Below, piece by piece: positions 47,101-57,500 of a DNA stretch of 64,000 nucleotides. Numbering within the stretch: position 1 is the first letter of the stretch; each line of letters begins with the position of its first letter. The notes under the pieces are model-generated. The model was not told where the DNA came from. It made no database searches and saw nothing but the letters and a program-made list of their open reading frames with translations. The stretch is from Pseudisothecium myosuroides (Eukaryota; Streptophyta; Bryopsida; Hypnales; Lembophyllaceae). The DNA lies in NCBI GenBank assembly GCA_951799445.1, contig OX637296.1, forward strand, positions 5,890,001 through 5,954,000. The letters run 5' to 3'. Position numbers and translations under genes: made by a program.

Positions 47101-48662
47101 CTCGTCTTGGAATCTTGAATCTGGGAATCTTCCTCGCATTACCTGATAAAATTTCGGCACTTCAGTGTTCCATACAGGTTGGCCAGAAGAGGGGACGGAT
47201 CAGTGTTGAAGAGGATGAGGATGACCAACCAAAGAAGAAGATCCGTTTGGGAATGCCTGCAACACAATGGATTACTGTTTACAATGCCCGGCGGCCTATG
47301 AAGCAGAGGTATGTTCAAGTGATATTGCAACAGCTTTTTCACGGAATGTTTTCCGATTTGAAGTCCATTGCATGTTAAGTTAAAGGATTTCAGTATCCAC
47401 TGCAAATCTTGGCATTGAATGCCTTATTTTCTGTTTCTCTTTCATTGGTATATCTATTTTCAATCTTCTTTCATTTAATCTGGGGTGCTGGATTGCATCT
47501 GTTAAATCGAAAATGTATGCAATTTGCAGGTATCATTATAATGTGGCTGATTCTCGACTCACCCAGCATGTAGAGAAGGGTAATGAAGATGGCCTGTATA
47601 TAAGCAGTGTGGCTTCTTGTACAAATCTGTGGGCTCTTATCATGGATGCGGGAACTGGATTTAGTGCGCAAGAGTACGAGCTGTCTCATGTTTTCCTCCA
47701 TAAGGTTTGTTCTCTTTCTTAATTCTCCCGCACTGAATTATCAGTAGGATTCTGACCTTATACTGATGTGCATACCACGTACCAGCTCGTTTAAAGGATT
47801 TTTCCTAACGTATTGTGATATCTTGCAGGAGTGGATTATGGAAAAGTGGGAGAAGAATTTCTACATCAGTGCTATTGCTGGTGCTAATAATGGGAGCTCT
47901 CTGGTTGTCATGTCGAAAGGTAATGTCGTAAGTTGTAATGTCGTAAGTTTTAGAGATTATTATCTGATTAGATGCAGTGAACAGGTTTTCAGTTCCTGTG
48001 CATGGCTTATTGTTTTGTCCCTGTTGAGTTTCTTCTGACGGAACGTCAATTTTCAGGTACATCTTATACTCAGCAATCGTACAAAGTCAGTGACTCTTTC
48101 CCCTTCAAGTGGATTAACAAGAAATGGCGGGAAGGGTTTTACGTTACATCTATGGCTACTGCGGGTAGCCGCTGGGGTGTGGTTATGTCACGAAATGCAG
48201 GGTTTTCCGAGCAGGTACAGATTTTTGACCGGTTTTCTTTTTGGTTGACGGATTTTTATTTTGAGGATCCTGATGATAGTTCTATTTCAGCCGCTGACTG
48301 TGATCTCTACAGGTAGTGGAGCTTGATTTCTTGTACCCCAGTGAAGGCATTCATAGGCGATGGGACAGTGGATATCGCATTACGTCAACTGCTGCAACAT
48401 GGGACCAGGCTGCTTTTGTTTTGAGTGTGCCACGCAGGAAACCTGCTGATGAAACCCAGGAAACTTTGCGTACATCTGCTTTCCCCAGTACTCATGTGAA
48501 GGTGAGTTGCTTTGTTATTCTCAGATTCTGGTGATATTGCGTTCTGCTCAGTTTATTGGGGTGATTTGCTGTTGATTAATTTAATTTCATTACCTTTTAC
48601 AGGAGAAGTGGTCCAAGAATCTATACATTGCAGCTGTAAGTTACGGGCGCACTGTTTCATAA
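44142..48662 (+). CDS. MLK: MUT9-like kinase (plant casein kinase 1 family), 16 exons, 798 aa
   Basis: A nuclear Ser/Thr kinase of the MLK/PPK/AEL clade, known for phosphorylating histones (H3T3, H2A) and light- or ABA-signalling proteins. Coding exons: 44142-44813, 45054-45179, 45308-45381, 45552-45621, 45764-45819, 45933-46004, 46134-46228, 46419-46485, 46607-46736, 46847-47065, 47166-47308, 47530-47704, 47829-47919, 48057-48214, 48313-48501, 48603-48662. All introns are GT-AG and phases agree throughout. The start gives MPELRSGAR, the family's conserved N-terminus. Residues 10-224 are a low-complexity Ala/Arg/Gly-rich tail with an acidic run (171-200). The kinase domain has GKGGFG (240-245), VALK (Lys270), HGDVKPEN (360-367, Asp362) and DLG (385-387) in place of [16 protein letters not shown] (412-424) is CK1-type. 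Basic KRGR and PKKKIR (535-554) suit nuclear import. The plant-specific C-terminal region, from GMPATQW to YGRTVS, is complete. The tail is longer than I recall for Arabidopsis members. Confidence 0.97.
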
Positions 48663-50075
48663 TCCCTTTCGCTGCTGCCATGTAGCTTGAAGGCATGTCG
48701 CTGGGAACCGTTTCAAGATCACTCTCAATTGACTTCATCAACTCTCTTTCTGGCTTTTGTGCCTAATTGGCTCATCTTGACACACAATTTGATTGAGTAA
48801 CAAAGTCTGACGGCTTTAGAGCTAAACCTTAGCACTCTGTCAGTTTGAGGCAAGCAGTTGCATATATAGGGAGGAAGATAGATGCCCTAAATTATCCAGA
48901 CTGTTCGTTTGGTGGAAAAAGCTACCGGCTTGCAGCAATTGGAAGGTAGTGATGACGATTGTGGCGTGGCGGCACCGCTTTGTATCAGGTCAATGGTCAT
49001 GTCGGCAGTAATAGTCCTTCATCTGAAGGAGAATTTGTTGTTACTTAAAACACTCTACACAATTCTGACCTGAAGTTTTCTACGCGTTCCTTCATAGGTG
49101 GTGGGGTTGTTCAGATGTGCCCTGATCTCTCATGGGCGACCATCAAACGTTTGTGGGAATGTCGTATTGGGATAGTTAGAATTCTGTATTTTCCACTCAG
49201 CTTTCCGTGGTTGGGTTTAATATAGTTGAGGAGAAAATGTTCTTCAATTCCGCTTTTGGAAAATTGTTACCAAGCTCCCGATGACCTATCTCTTGACTTT
49301 CAAATTTTTCTTAATATCTAATTATTACAGGTTCTCCTTACTGCTGCAAATGTATGCTGTGTATCTGGTTTATCTACAGAGATTTTCTAGAAGACTGGGT
49401 GACGTTGTCTCTCGTCTAAGGACTACTTGTTCCTGTACCTTCATTTGGGAGGGTTAACTGATTGTCTACCGTAGTTTTTTGGACAGCCGCTCAATGCCTG
49501 CATCGGCTTTGTTGATGTACTTCAATTTCATTCGTTGAAATCGCAGACCACATCCGTCGCAATGATTTGGAGGTCAAGTTGAGTGGTTGACAGTTTCACG
49601 GGATGAATTTTTAAGTTTTATTCTGACGTGGTCGTGGTCATTTGCGCAGCTGTAAAGAGTCGGGGACCCCTGAATGCTGAGAAAGCTGCATGGGACGATG
49701 ATTCCCTGCTCCCCTGCTCACTGAACTCGTATTCAGAGCTACATGGTCAAAGTTAATTTAGTGCTGTACTTTACAGGGTGCGAGAAAATACGGTAACTGC
49801 CCTGCTGTCGAGGTGCTTTCGAGTTGTAACGCGTATGTTGGATATCTGTGCTTTGAGTGTGCACGCAGAGCTCTTTGTTTTCTCGTTCTTGGTGTACCGA
49901 AGTAGACGAGATTGTATGGTCTTGTGTCACGTCCTCGGCAATCAAAGTACTCAAAATTGTAAGGTGTTCTGTACCGGTAGAGTTTGCGTGTGGGTTCGTG
50001 TGATTGATGCTTGCAGTTAAATATTTCGATGTAGAAGTGATCGTTTTGCAAATAAAATTTTTAAGATCAAAACTA
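48663..50075 (+). other. Presumed long 3' UTR or downstream transcribed region of the kinase gene
   Basis: Composition stays gene-like for about 1.4 kb after the stop, with no ORF of interest. A candidate poly(A) signal AATAAA lies at 50051-50056. TTATTACAG at about 49322-49330 looks like a splice acceptor, so an intron in the 3' region is possible. GCATATATAGGGAGG near 48859 resembles a TATA box, so a separate non-coding transcript is an alternative reading. Confidence 0.4.
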
Positions 50076-51226
50076 ACTATTTTTAATTGGGATTGTACCG
50101 CTAATTTATGGATAAGATCGACTTGTTTCATCAAAATGCTTTCCTATTTAATATTTTAGCGGTGCATAACATTATACGGAGTATGACTTTAGAGTAGTAT
50201 TATTTCGATGAATTAATCTCTTGTTCACTACAGTAGCTGACTCTGTATTATCGTGGTATGTGATTGAAATGAATTTTCCAATGAATTTGTCAGATTGGTA
50301 AAGTTAGAGAGGATAGGATCTTGGAACCTGTCGTTTTTGTTGAATTTTTTTGCCGTATGGGTGGGAGTGCTTTTAGAGCAGCATATCAGTTCTTTTACTT
50401 AATGTGACAACTAATTCTTTAAATATCTGAAATGCGGTTGTCTTGAATGGTAAATCTTTTGAAGTGACTAAACCCTCAGTCCAGGAACGGAAGCTGGATA
50501 AGCGATGCAGTAACACCTGCTGTCTTCTAGAATGTCAGGCTTTCTTAGCGGTTGCTTGGCGGAGACAGCCAGTTTCCATCGTTTTTTCCCGGAGGGTGTA
50601 GGACCTGGAATTGGCGTTGCCCAGATTCAAATTTGAACAGCGCTTCAGGTCTCCCCTGACATCTGGGTTACCGTGTAGCCCAGCGGCCCAGCCAACATTA
50701 ACTTCCATTATTAGTATTTCAAAATTAAAGGTGGGGATTGCACACCTTCCTAAACGAGTGTTAAGTTAAACCGCATCACATGATGCCACTTGTACTGGAT
50801 AAGTACCAGCTGGGAACTAATTGAATCCTTCAGTTGAGTGGCCGGGACTGACCCATTGATTTTTTTGGAGGCTCCAGTAATACGGGAAGTTAGCTTACTG
50901 GTTACCACCATCTAAGCTTAGCTTAATTGATGCAGAGGACGGACTTTCAAGATGAATGGTTTTAATTAGTGTTACTGTTTGCCTAGAGTGAGGAATTCGG
51001 TTAAAACTGTAGCTTACTATGACTGGAAGGAGCTCCAACCAAGGTTCACTTAACTTAGAGGGTCATCATGCCAAGAAGCTGTTTTGATGGAGTAAATTGT
51101 ACATTTTCTGGAGGTTTGGTGGTACTCGGCCATGATAGTCTATCCTAGGGAAACCTGATGGGATAACATAATGGCCTAACTGCTTCTTTTCTTTTGGTGA
51201 GGGGGAGAAGGTAAGCAATTTTTTAA
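50076..51226. other. Intergenic sequence between the kinase gene and the next transposons
   Basis: Base composition falls in steps. A GC-richer patch lies at about 50570-50700. No ORF or recognisable repeat was found. Confidence 0.4.
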
Positions 51227-53064
51227 CCCCTGAAGGACTGAGGCCTTTTTTCTGCCAAAAAACACTCAAAACTACCATTTCTACAGCAAAGAAAAAAAAG
51301 ATTTGAAAAAGATTTTTTTTGTACATCTAACCGTAGGATATTACACCTAACTAGTATGAGAATGTGTGGAATTTTTTTGAATTTTGACCGCACAGATTGC
51401 AAGATATCTGCATTTAAAGTGAAAAAAACAAGTTTTTCAGCACATTTGACTTTAACCCCTAAAGGTCCAAGGCATTTTCTGGCTCCGAAACCACTGAAAA
51501 CTGTCATTTCTGCAGCGATCACTCTGTAAACCAAAAAAAAATTTTTTTTTTAGAATCTAACCGTAGGATCTTGTACTTCACTTGTCTCAAATCATGTAGT
51601 AAAAATTTCATGAAGTTTGACTATACGGATTGGAAGATATTAGCGTTTGAAGTTGGAAAAAGAATTTTTTTTGAACTCTGGATTGCAATTTCAGATGACT
51701 TTGACGGCGATTTGTGGATTTTTTTTGCACTACACACCATAAAGTTAAAATTTTTTATGTTGAACATTTGAGTTGAGAGTTGGTGAAAAAAATTTCAGAA
51801 TGTCAAAACTTGATTTTCACATATAAAAAAATTGTTAAGTAGAAGTAGGTCCAAAATTGAACAAAATACTAAATCTTCAATAGCTCTTAGATGGAATTAA
51901 AAACCATAATCCCAACAGTGGGATTGTTCTTGCAAACAAACTTAACCTTTTCAAAAAAAAAAATTTGGAAAATTTGGAAAATTGCATTCAAAAATGATTT
52001 TTATAAGTTTTTTTTTGAAGAAGACGCTTAGATTGCCTGAAAAACAAGATTATCCATAACTTTCTCATTCTGAGTTCAATTAGAATGAATCAAAGCTTCA
52101 ATTATAGACAAAAACATGATCTTTGAGAAAAAAAATCAGAAAAAAAAAACTTCAATTTTTTAAAGTTTTTTTTTTCTGCCTGGCGAATTGGTTTTTTGAC
52201 TTCGGGCGGCATAACTTTTTTTTTCTTGGGCACCGATTGAAAAAAAAATTATATTTTTGGAAAGCTAATGTGATTTCCTATCTTCAAAAAAAGTTTCAAA
52301 AAATCAGGTCGAAATTTCAGGTTGCACGAGCCTGCCCGAAATCCCAAGTGTCCCCCGAGGGGACTTTGGGCCTGTAGGGGTTAAACATTTTTAACTGAAA
52401 TTTTTTGCACTACAGAGTTTTGAACTTTCAATCTTTATAGTGGAGAATTGAGTTAGAGTCTAAGAAAGAAAAAAAAATTCCAAAAAACTTAAGTATCATT
52501 CCTAAAAAAATTATTAAGTAGATGTAGGTACAAGATAGAAGGAAAATCTAAAATATTCATATACTTTAAATGGAATTAAAATGCACTAATTCCAATGGTG
52601 AGATTGTTCTAGCAAGTAAACTAAACCATGTAAAAATAGAAAAAATTTAAAAATTTTGAAAATTGTATTCAGAAATGAATACTACAAGTTATTTTTTCAA
52701 GAAGATGCTCTAACTGCCCAATAAACAAGAATGTCTGTAACTTTCTTATAACAAATCCAAATGAAATGAATCAAAGCTTTCTAGATAGACAAAAATATAA
52801 GCTATGAGAAGAAAAAATTCAAAAAAAAATTCAAAATTTTGCAATATTTTTTTGCTGCCTAAGCTGCCCCCCTCCTATGTTTTGAGCTTATGTAGTCATA
52901 ACTATTGTTCTCGGGCACCGATTATGAAAAAATTATATTCCCACAAAGCTTATCAATTTTTCTATCTTCAAAAAAAGTTTCAAAAAATCACGACCAAATT
53001 TTAGTTTGTAGGTACATGCTCGAAAATGCATTTGTCCCCTAAAAGGACAACGGTCCTTTAGGGG
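51227..53064 (+). mobile_element. TTAA element (909 bp net) split by a second family member
   Basis: TTAA lies at 51223-51226 and 53065-53068. The left end CCCCTGAAGGACTGAGGCC and right end CGGTCCTTTAGGGG are intact. A full-length member of another subtype occupies 51456-52380. Left of it, compared with 27143-28046 and 31905-32829, about 17 bases of the host (around CGAGACTAGATTTT) are missing, so a small deletion is also present. Confidence 0.9.
51456..52380 (+). mobile_element. TTAA element, full-length copy nested in a relative
   Basis: TTAA occurs at 51452-51455 and 52381-52384. The left end is CCCCTAAAGGTCCAAGGC and the right end CCCCCGAGGGGACTTTGG, then GCCTGTAGGGG. The joined host flanks (TTTGACT-TTAA-ACATTTTT) equal the unbroken sequence GACTTTAAACATTTTT in the copy at 27143-28046. 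This gives a direct view of the TTAA duplication. It is 925 bp and of the subtype with GGCTCCGAAACCACTGAAAA. Confidence 0.93.
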
Positions 53065-54410
53065 TTAATGAAATATTTAGCGATAGATTCTCCTGTTTTC
53101 AACAATGGATGAAATCTCTTAATTAATACAAAATCTAGAATTAGTATTGTTCTTCTGTTGATGGATTCACACATTAGAAAAAAAAACGTGTCTGCCACAA
53201 TCGCTTAAAGAACAACTAAGTATCCTATACGGCTGTCCTACAACTATAGTCCTTGATATTAATACCAAATCTTACGTGTACATTGTTTTAGTCACAAAGT
53301 AGTCTTAGAATGAAGTGTAGGATATTGAGAGTGCAACAAAGCTCAAATTTAGAATGAATGTGAGCTGATCTCTGTCCAATATTCATCACAATTGTCAATA
53401 TGGACAAGTCTATGCTTCATAGAATCTACCTTGTCAATTTGCAATCTCAAAAAAAACTAAATTTGACTAGAAAAAACAACTTCAATTGTAATTATCCAAA
53501 AGCTAAATTCAATTAGGAAACAACTACAATTATACAATGATTATGGTTTTTCTAATTGTATTATATCAATGGTCCATATCAATTGTTAAAAGTACCATTA
53601 GGTTGGACATATAAACTTGTAAATTGTGATACTCATGTAATAAATTTCATTAGTAAAATTCTAAAATTTCTTGGATTTGCAGATTTCTATAGTTTGTAGA
53701 AATCTAAAAATATTTAAAATTTAAAAAATTTAAAAACTTAAAAACTTGTAATGTTTCCGGAACAAGTGAAATCTAATAAATACTAGTATTTGAGCTTTTG
53801 AAATCTAAAAAAGAAGTTGGATCTAAAATTTTGAAATCTACAAGTCATTAAGATTAGAATTTCAAAATCTATAGATCTATAAAATCTACGTAGTAGTGTA
53901 TGCCATGTAGGCAGCCATGTCAAAAGAGTATGTTGACAAAGTTCTTATTAGAGTATTGGATGAAAACAACCTTGTTGTCCTTTATGAGTACAATTCCAAG
54001 AACAACTTGCCCACAATGAGTGCAAGTCCCCAAATTAGCACTAGCTGTAAATGTCCCATTCAACTTTAAAAAAACTCTTCTTTGTAATTGAAAAAATTTG
54101 ATTTTCTTCAAGTCATGTATGTATTTTCGTACATGTTTTGAATGTTTCATCCATGTTGATGGATAAAATTAGCTTCACTACTCCACCAGATAACACTTTT
54201 TGTATTGCCTAAATGTAATGAAAATAAACACTTGACTAGAGGGCACTAGAATGATAAAATAGAATTTAGATAGATTCTTTTGAAGTCCATTTTGTAAGGG
54301 GAACTAATTGATAGGATTTCACCTAGAAAGGAATAAAAGTTTGCTGAATATGAAAAAATGAGAATTTAGACAAATTCTTTCAAAGTGAATTTTGAATAGA
54401 TTTCTTTTAA
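53065..54410. other. AT-rich intergenic sequence, no gene seen
   Basis: Short ORFs only. The minus-strand frame 53920-54150 contains GTCTHCGQVV but has no recognisable family. Confidence 0.4.
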
Positions 54411-54570
54411 CCCCTAAAGGACTATTATCCTTTTGAGAGACAAATGGGATTTCGGACATATACCGTTACGGGCGTTTTAGTTTTTTTAGATTTTTTTAAT
54501 TTTTATTGAAGGTAAAGAATCGAAAGAACTCCGTGAAGGCATAATTTTTCTTCATTTGGAATTGCCAACA
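54411..54570 (-). mobile_element. TTAA element, right-end fragment, inverted
   Basis: It starts after TTAA (54407-54410) with CCCCTAAAGGACTATTATCC, then GAGAGACAAATGGGATTTCG, which is the inverted right end of the family. Similarity fades by about 54570. A GC-richer unassigned stretch follows to ~54910. Confidence 0.65.
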
Positions 54571-57500
54571 AGAAGTTAGAGACAATTTGGTACAAAGTGG
54601 AGGAAGAGGGGGCAGATCAGACAAGGCTTGTGGCCACTAAGAGGTAGTTGACTCCTAGAAGGCAGTAAGCGGGGCATGAAGCGGGAGACAAGGTTGAGCA
54701 TGAAGGGGCCCTGCTCTGCACTGGTAATAGAATAGGCAACCCTGTCCCTCAGCGGGTGTAGAGTGGTAGCCGCCTCGTAGTGTGGATACAAGGCCGTTGC
54801 CCTACCCTACAGAGTAGATGCAAAGTGATAACCTAGCCCCGCATTGGCAGTCCTGCTTCACAGGCCCCGTTTTGTGGTAGGACCTACGGATCTGTACCTG
54901 GTAGGGCTGTAATCCCTAAAGTTAGCACTTGAAACTCTGAAATTATTTTTTCGTGATTATTTGTTAGTTTTTAGTGTAATTGTTTGCAAAAAGCATAAAA
55001 TGAGTAGTTGAGAGAGATTTGATAAAATTCCCTACCAGTTCAGTGAGGTGTCTTTCTAGAAACATAGAATGCATAAAATATCTTGTTTTTCCATTTCTAG
55101 TCCTAGTTAAGAATTTAAGAGGTTAGTTTAGCGTGTCCGAGAGAAGTAAGGATATGAAAATTAGCCAATCCTAGTGTCTTGTCCATATAAAATCCAATCT
55201 TGCAAAGCACATGTTACAACCAGACTAAGTGTTATAGTCTATTTTTAGGTCTAGGGAGTCTAGATACAATTTATATAGGATTTGGATTTGTTAGTATAAG
55301 TCTTGCAAGTAACATTTGAATATTGAACTAAAATGCAAAGTAAACGGAGGGAGAGGTGCTTTTGAAATAAAGGCATGCTACGAGGTCGATATAGGAACTA
55401 GTCATCCAAGATTCCCCTCCGTTCCAGAATGCTTTTCCCCCGGGTGGAAATTATAAGTGAATTATTAATTTTAGCCTCCTTATGAATAGTGCAAATTGAG
55501 ATTTGACTTTGCATTTAGATTTTAGGAACTTCCTAGAGGTTACCCAAAAAGTTTTGATTTTTTCCGAAATGCTCAATTGACACCATGGAAAGTTAAGAGC
55601 CTTTGAATACAATGGTAAATTCCTAGAAATTATCTAGAGTGTGATAAAATCTTACTAAAAATTAGGATAGAATTTTGTATGCTAGTAAAGCTCCTCGTCA
55701 AGTTTGAAGACATTCTGACAACCACAAGTACTAGAATCAACAACGACATTGAATTTCAAGAGAATTTACAACTTGGCAACAAATTGACTGACGTACTAGG
55801 AGCTTACAGTGTCCAAATGTTGCAAATGAGGGGTCTTTTTTTACTCACACAAATCTTCCCGATAACCCTAGCTAGTTAGTTTCTTTGAAAAATGCAAAAT
55901 TCCAATAGTTGGAGTTTTTGACTTTTTTTTGAATTATCGCTAGTGTTTTTTACAAGAAGGAGAAGGATCGGATGTATGCTAGACTAATTTGGATCTTCTA
56001 AACACGATGGCGTAATTGGTTTTTAATTTGGAGTTGTTTCCTAAAATATAGAGAGGGGTCAGCTTGACTTTTTAAGAGTAATTAGTGGTAATTTAAAGTT
56101 AATATCCAAGATATCTTTGAGAAAATCAAAGATTTGATTCGGTTAAGATTTCAAATCTTGCCTTGAATACCATCTTTGATTAAACAAGAATTATTTTGAA
56201 AATATCTTGGGATTGTTCACAAAATTTCTCAAGGTTAATTAGGTTAGTTTTCACAATATCTTTTGAAAAAATCTTTGATTTGATTTAGTCAAGATTTTAT
56301 TACTAAATGAAGCTTATTCTAGAATATTTTTTGATTAAACAAATATTATTTTGAAAATATCTTAAGGTGATTTAGAAAATATCTTAGAATTAGTTAGATT
56401 TAGTTTGCAAAACATCTTTGAGTAAGAAGGAAAATATCTCGTTGTAAATGAGGTGGTGGGGCCTTCTATTGAGTATATAAGGCCCTCCTCCAAAATTTCT
56501 AGCAGCCCCATTTTTTGGTCATTGACATTGTGTTGGAGTATGAAACACTCATTCTCTTGTTTTTTTGCCACTGACACGTTGTCGGTGTGTTCTATTGAGG
56601 CCATATCAAGCTAGACTTCTGCTCAATTTCATATTTCTAGTGGTGGACTTGGTTTAAAGGATGCGGGGTTCCCTTTGAGACCAACTTCCCTTCTAAATTT
56701 CAATTGGGAAGCTTAGTCCTCCAACAATTCAACTTTCTTAAGAGTATTAGAAGGGATAGACCTCTTAACTTGACATTTCTTTAAAAGATAGTAACAATTG
56801 TAGTATATGCAATTTGGTTTAGAAAGCTTAAAGCGGCAAAGCTTGGCTTTGCCAAAAGATTCTAAACTAAAACCCTTGCCAAAATTTGTTGTATAATGAA
56901 GGTTGGTTTGATTAATTCCTAATTTTTGGTTAAACACTATCATGTGTACCTCATTTAGGAATTAAACTCTGGATACCTTGGATTTGAATTCATTAATTTC
57001 TAAATTTCAGTTAAATATTGTCATGTGTATCCCATTCAAAAATTAAAACCTTGGATACCTCAATTTCAACCAAGTTAGCATAGGTCGCCCCCGCACGGCG
57101 AAACTTTGAACTTTAAACCACTTTACCTTTTTTTTGAAAATTCCTTTTGCTTTTGGATAATAATATTAGGCAAGCTTTGGCTTGGTTATCCATTTAAACC
57201 CAAGACCCACGTATTTGACACCTCTTTTCTCTTAATTTTGCTTGTCTTCATGTCTTAGTGAAAATCTTTTAAAACCTTGTTTTATATTAGTTTAGCTTAG
57301 AAATAGTGAACCTCAATTGTAGTCTTTTTGCTAGTTAGTAGCTTGAGTAAAACTTTACAAAACCCCCAAAAATATTAGAGTTAGTTAGAGTTTATTTTGG
57401 TTTGAGAAAATTTATAAAAATCCCCAAAAACTTCCATTGACTAGGACTAGAATTATATTATGATTCCATAAAATTAGAATAGTCATTAGTTCTTTTCTTA

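Noticed and set aside
840..53064. Interstitial telomere repeats (CCCTAAA at many element ends)
   Set aside because: Each occurrence is a single CCCCTAAAG at a transposon end next to TTAA, never a tandem run, so it is the terminal inverted repeat.
54576..54910. GC-richer patch with a 71-codon minus-strand ORF as a gene fragment
   Set aside because: No recognisable motif; it follows a truncated TTAA element and may be another repeat.
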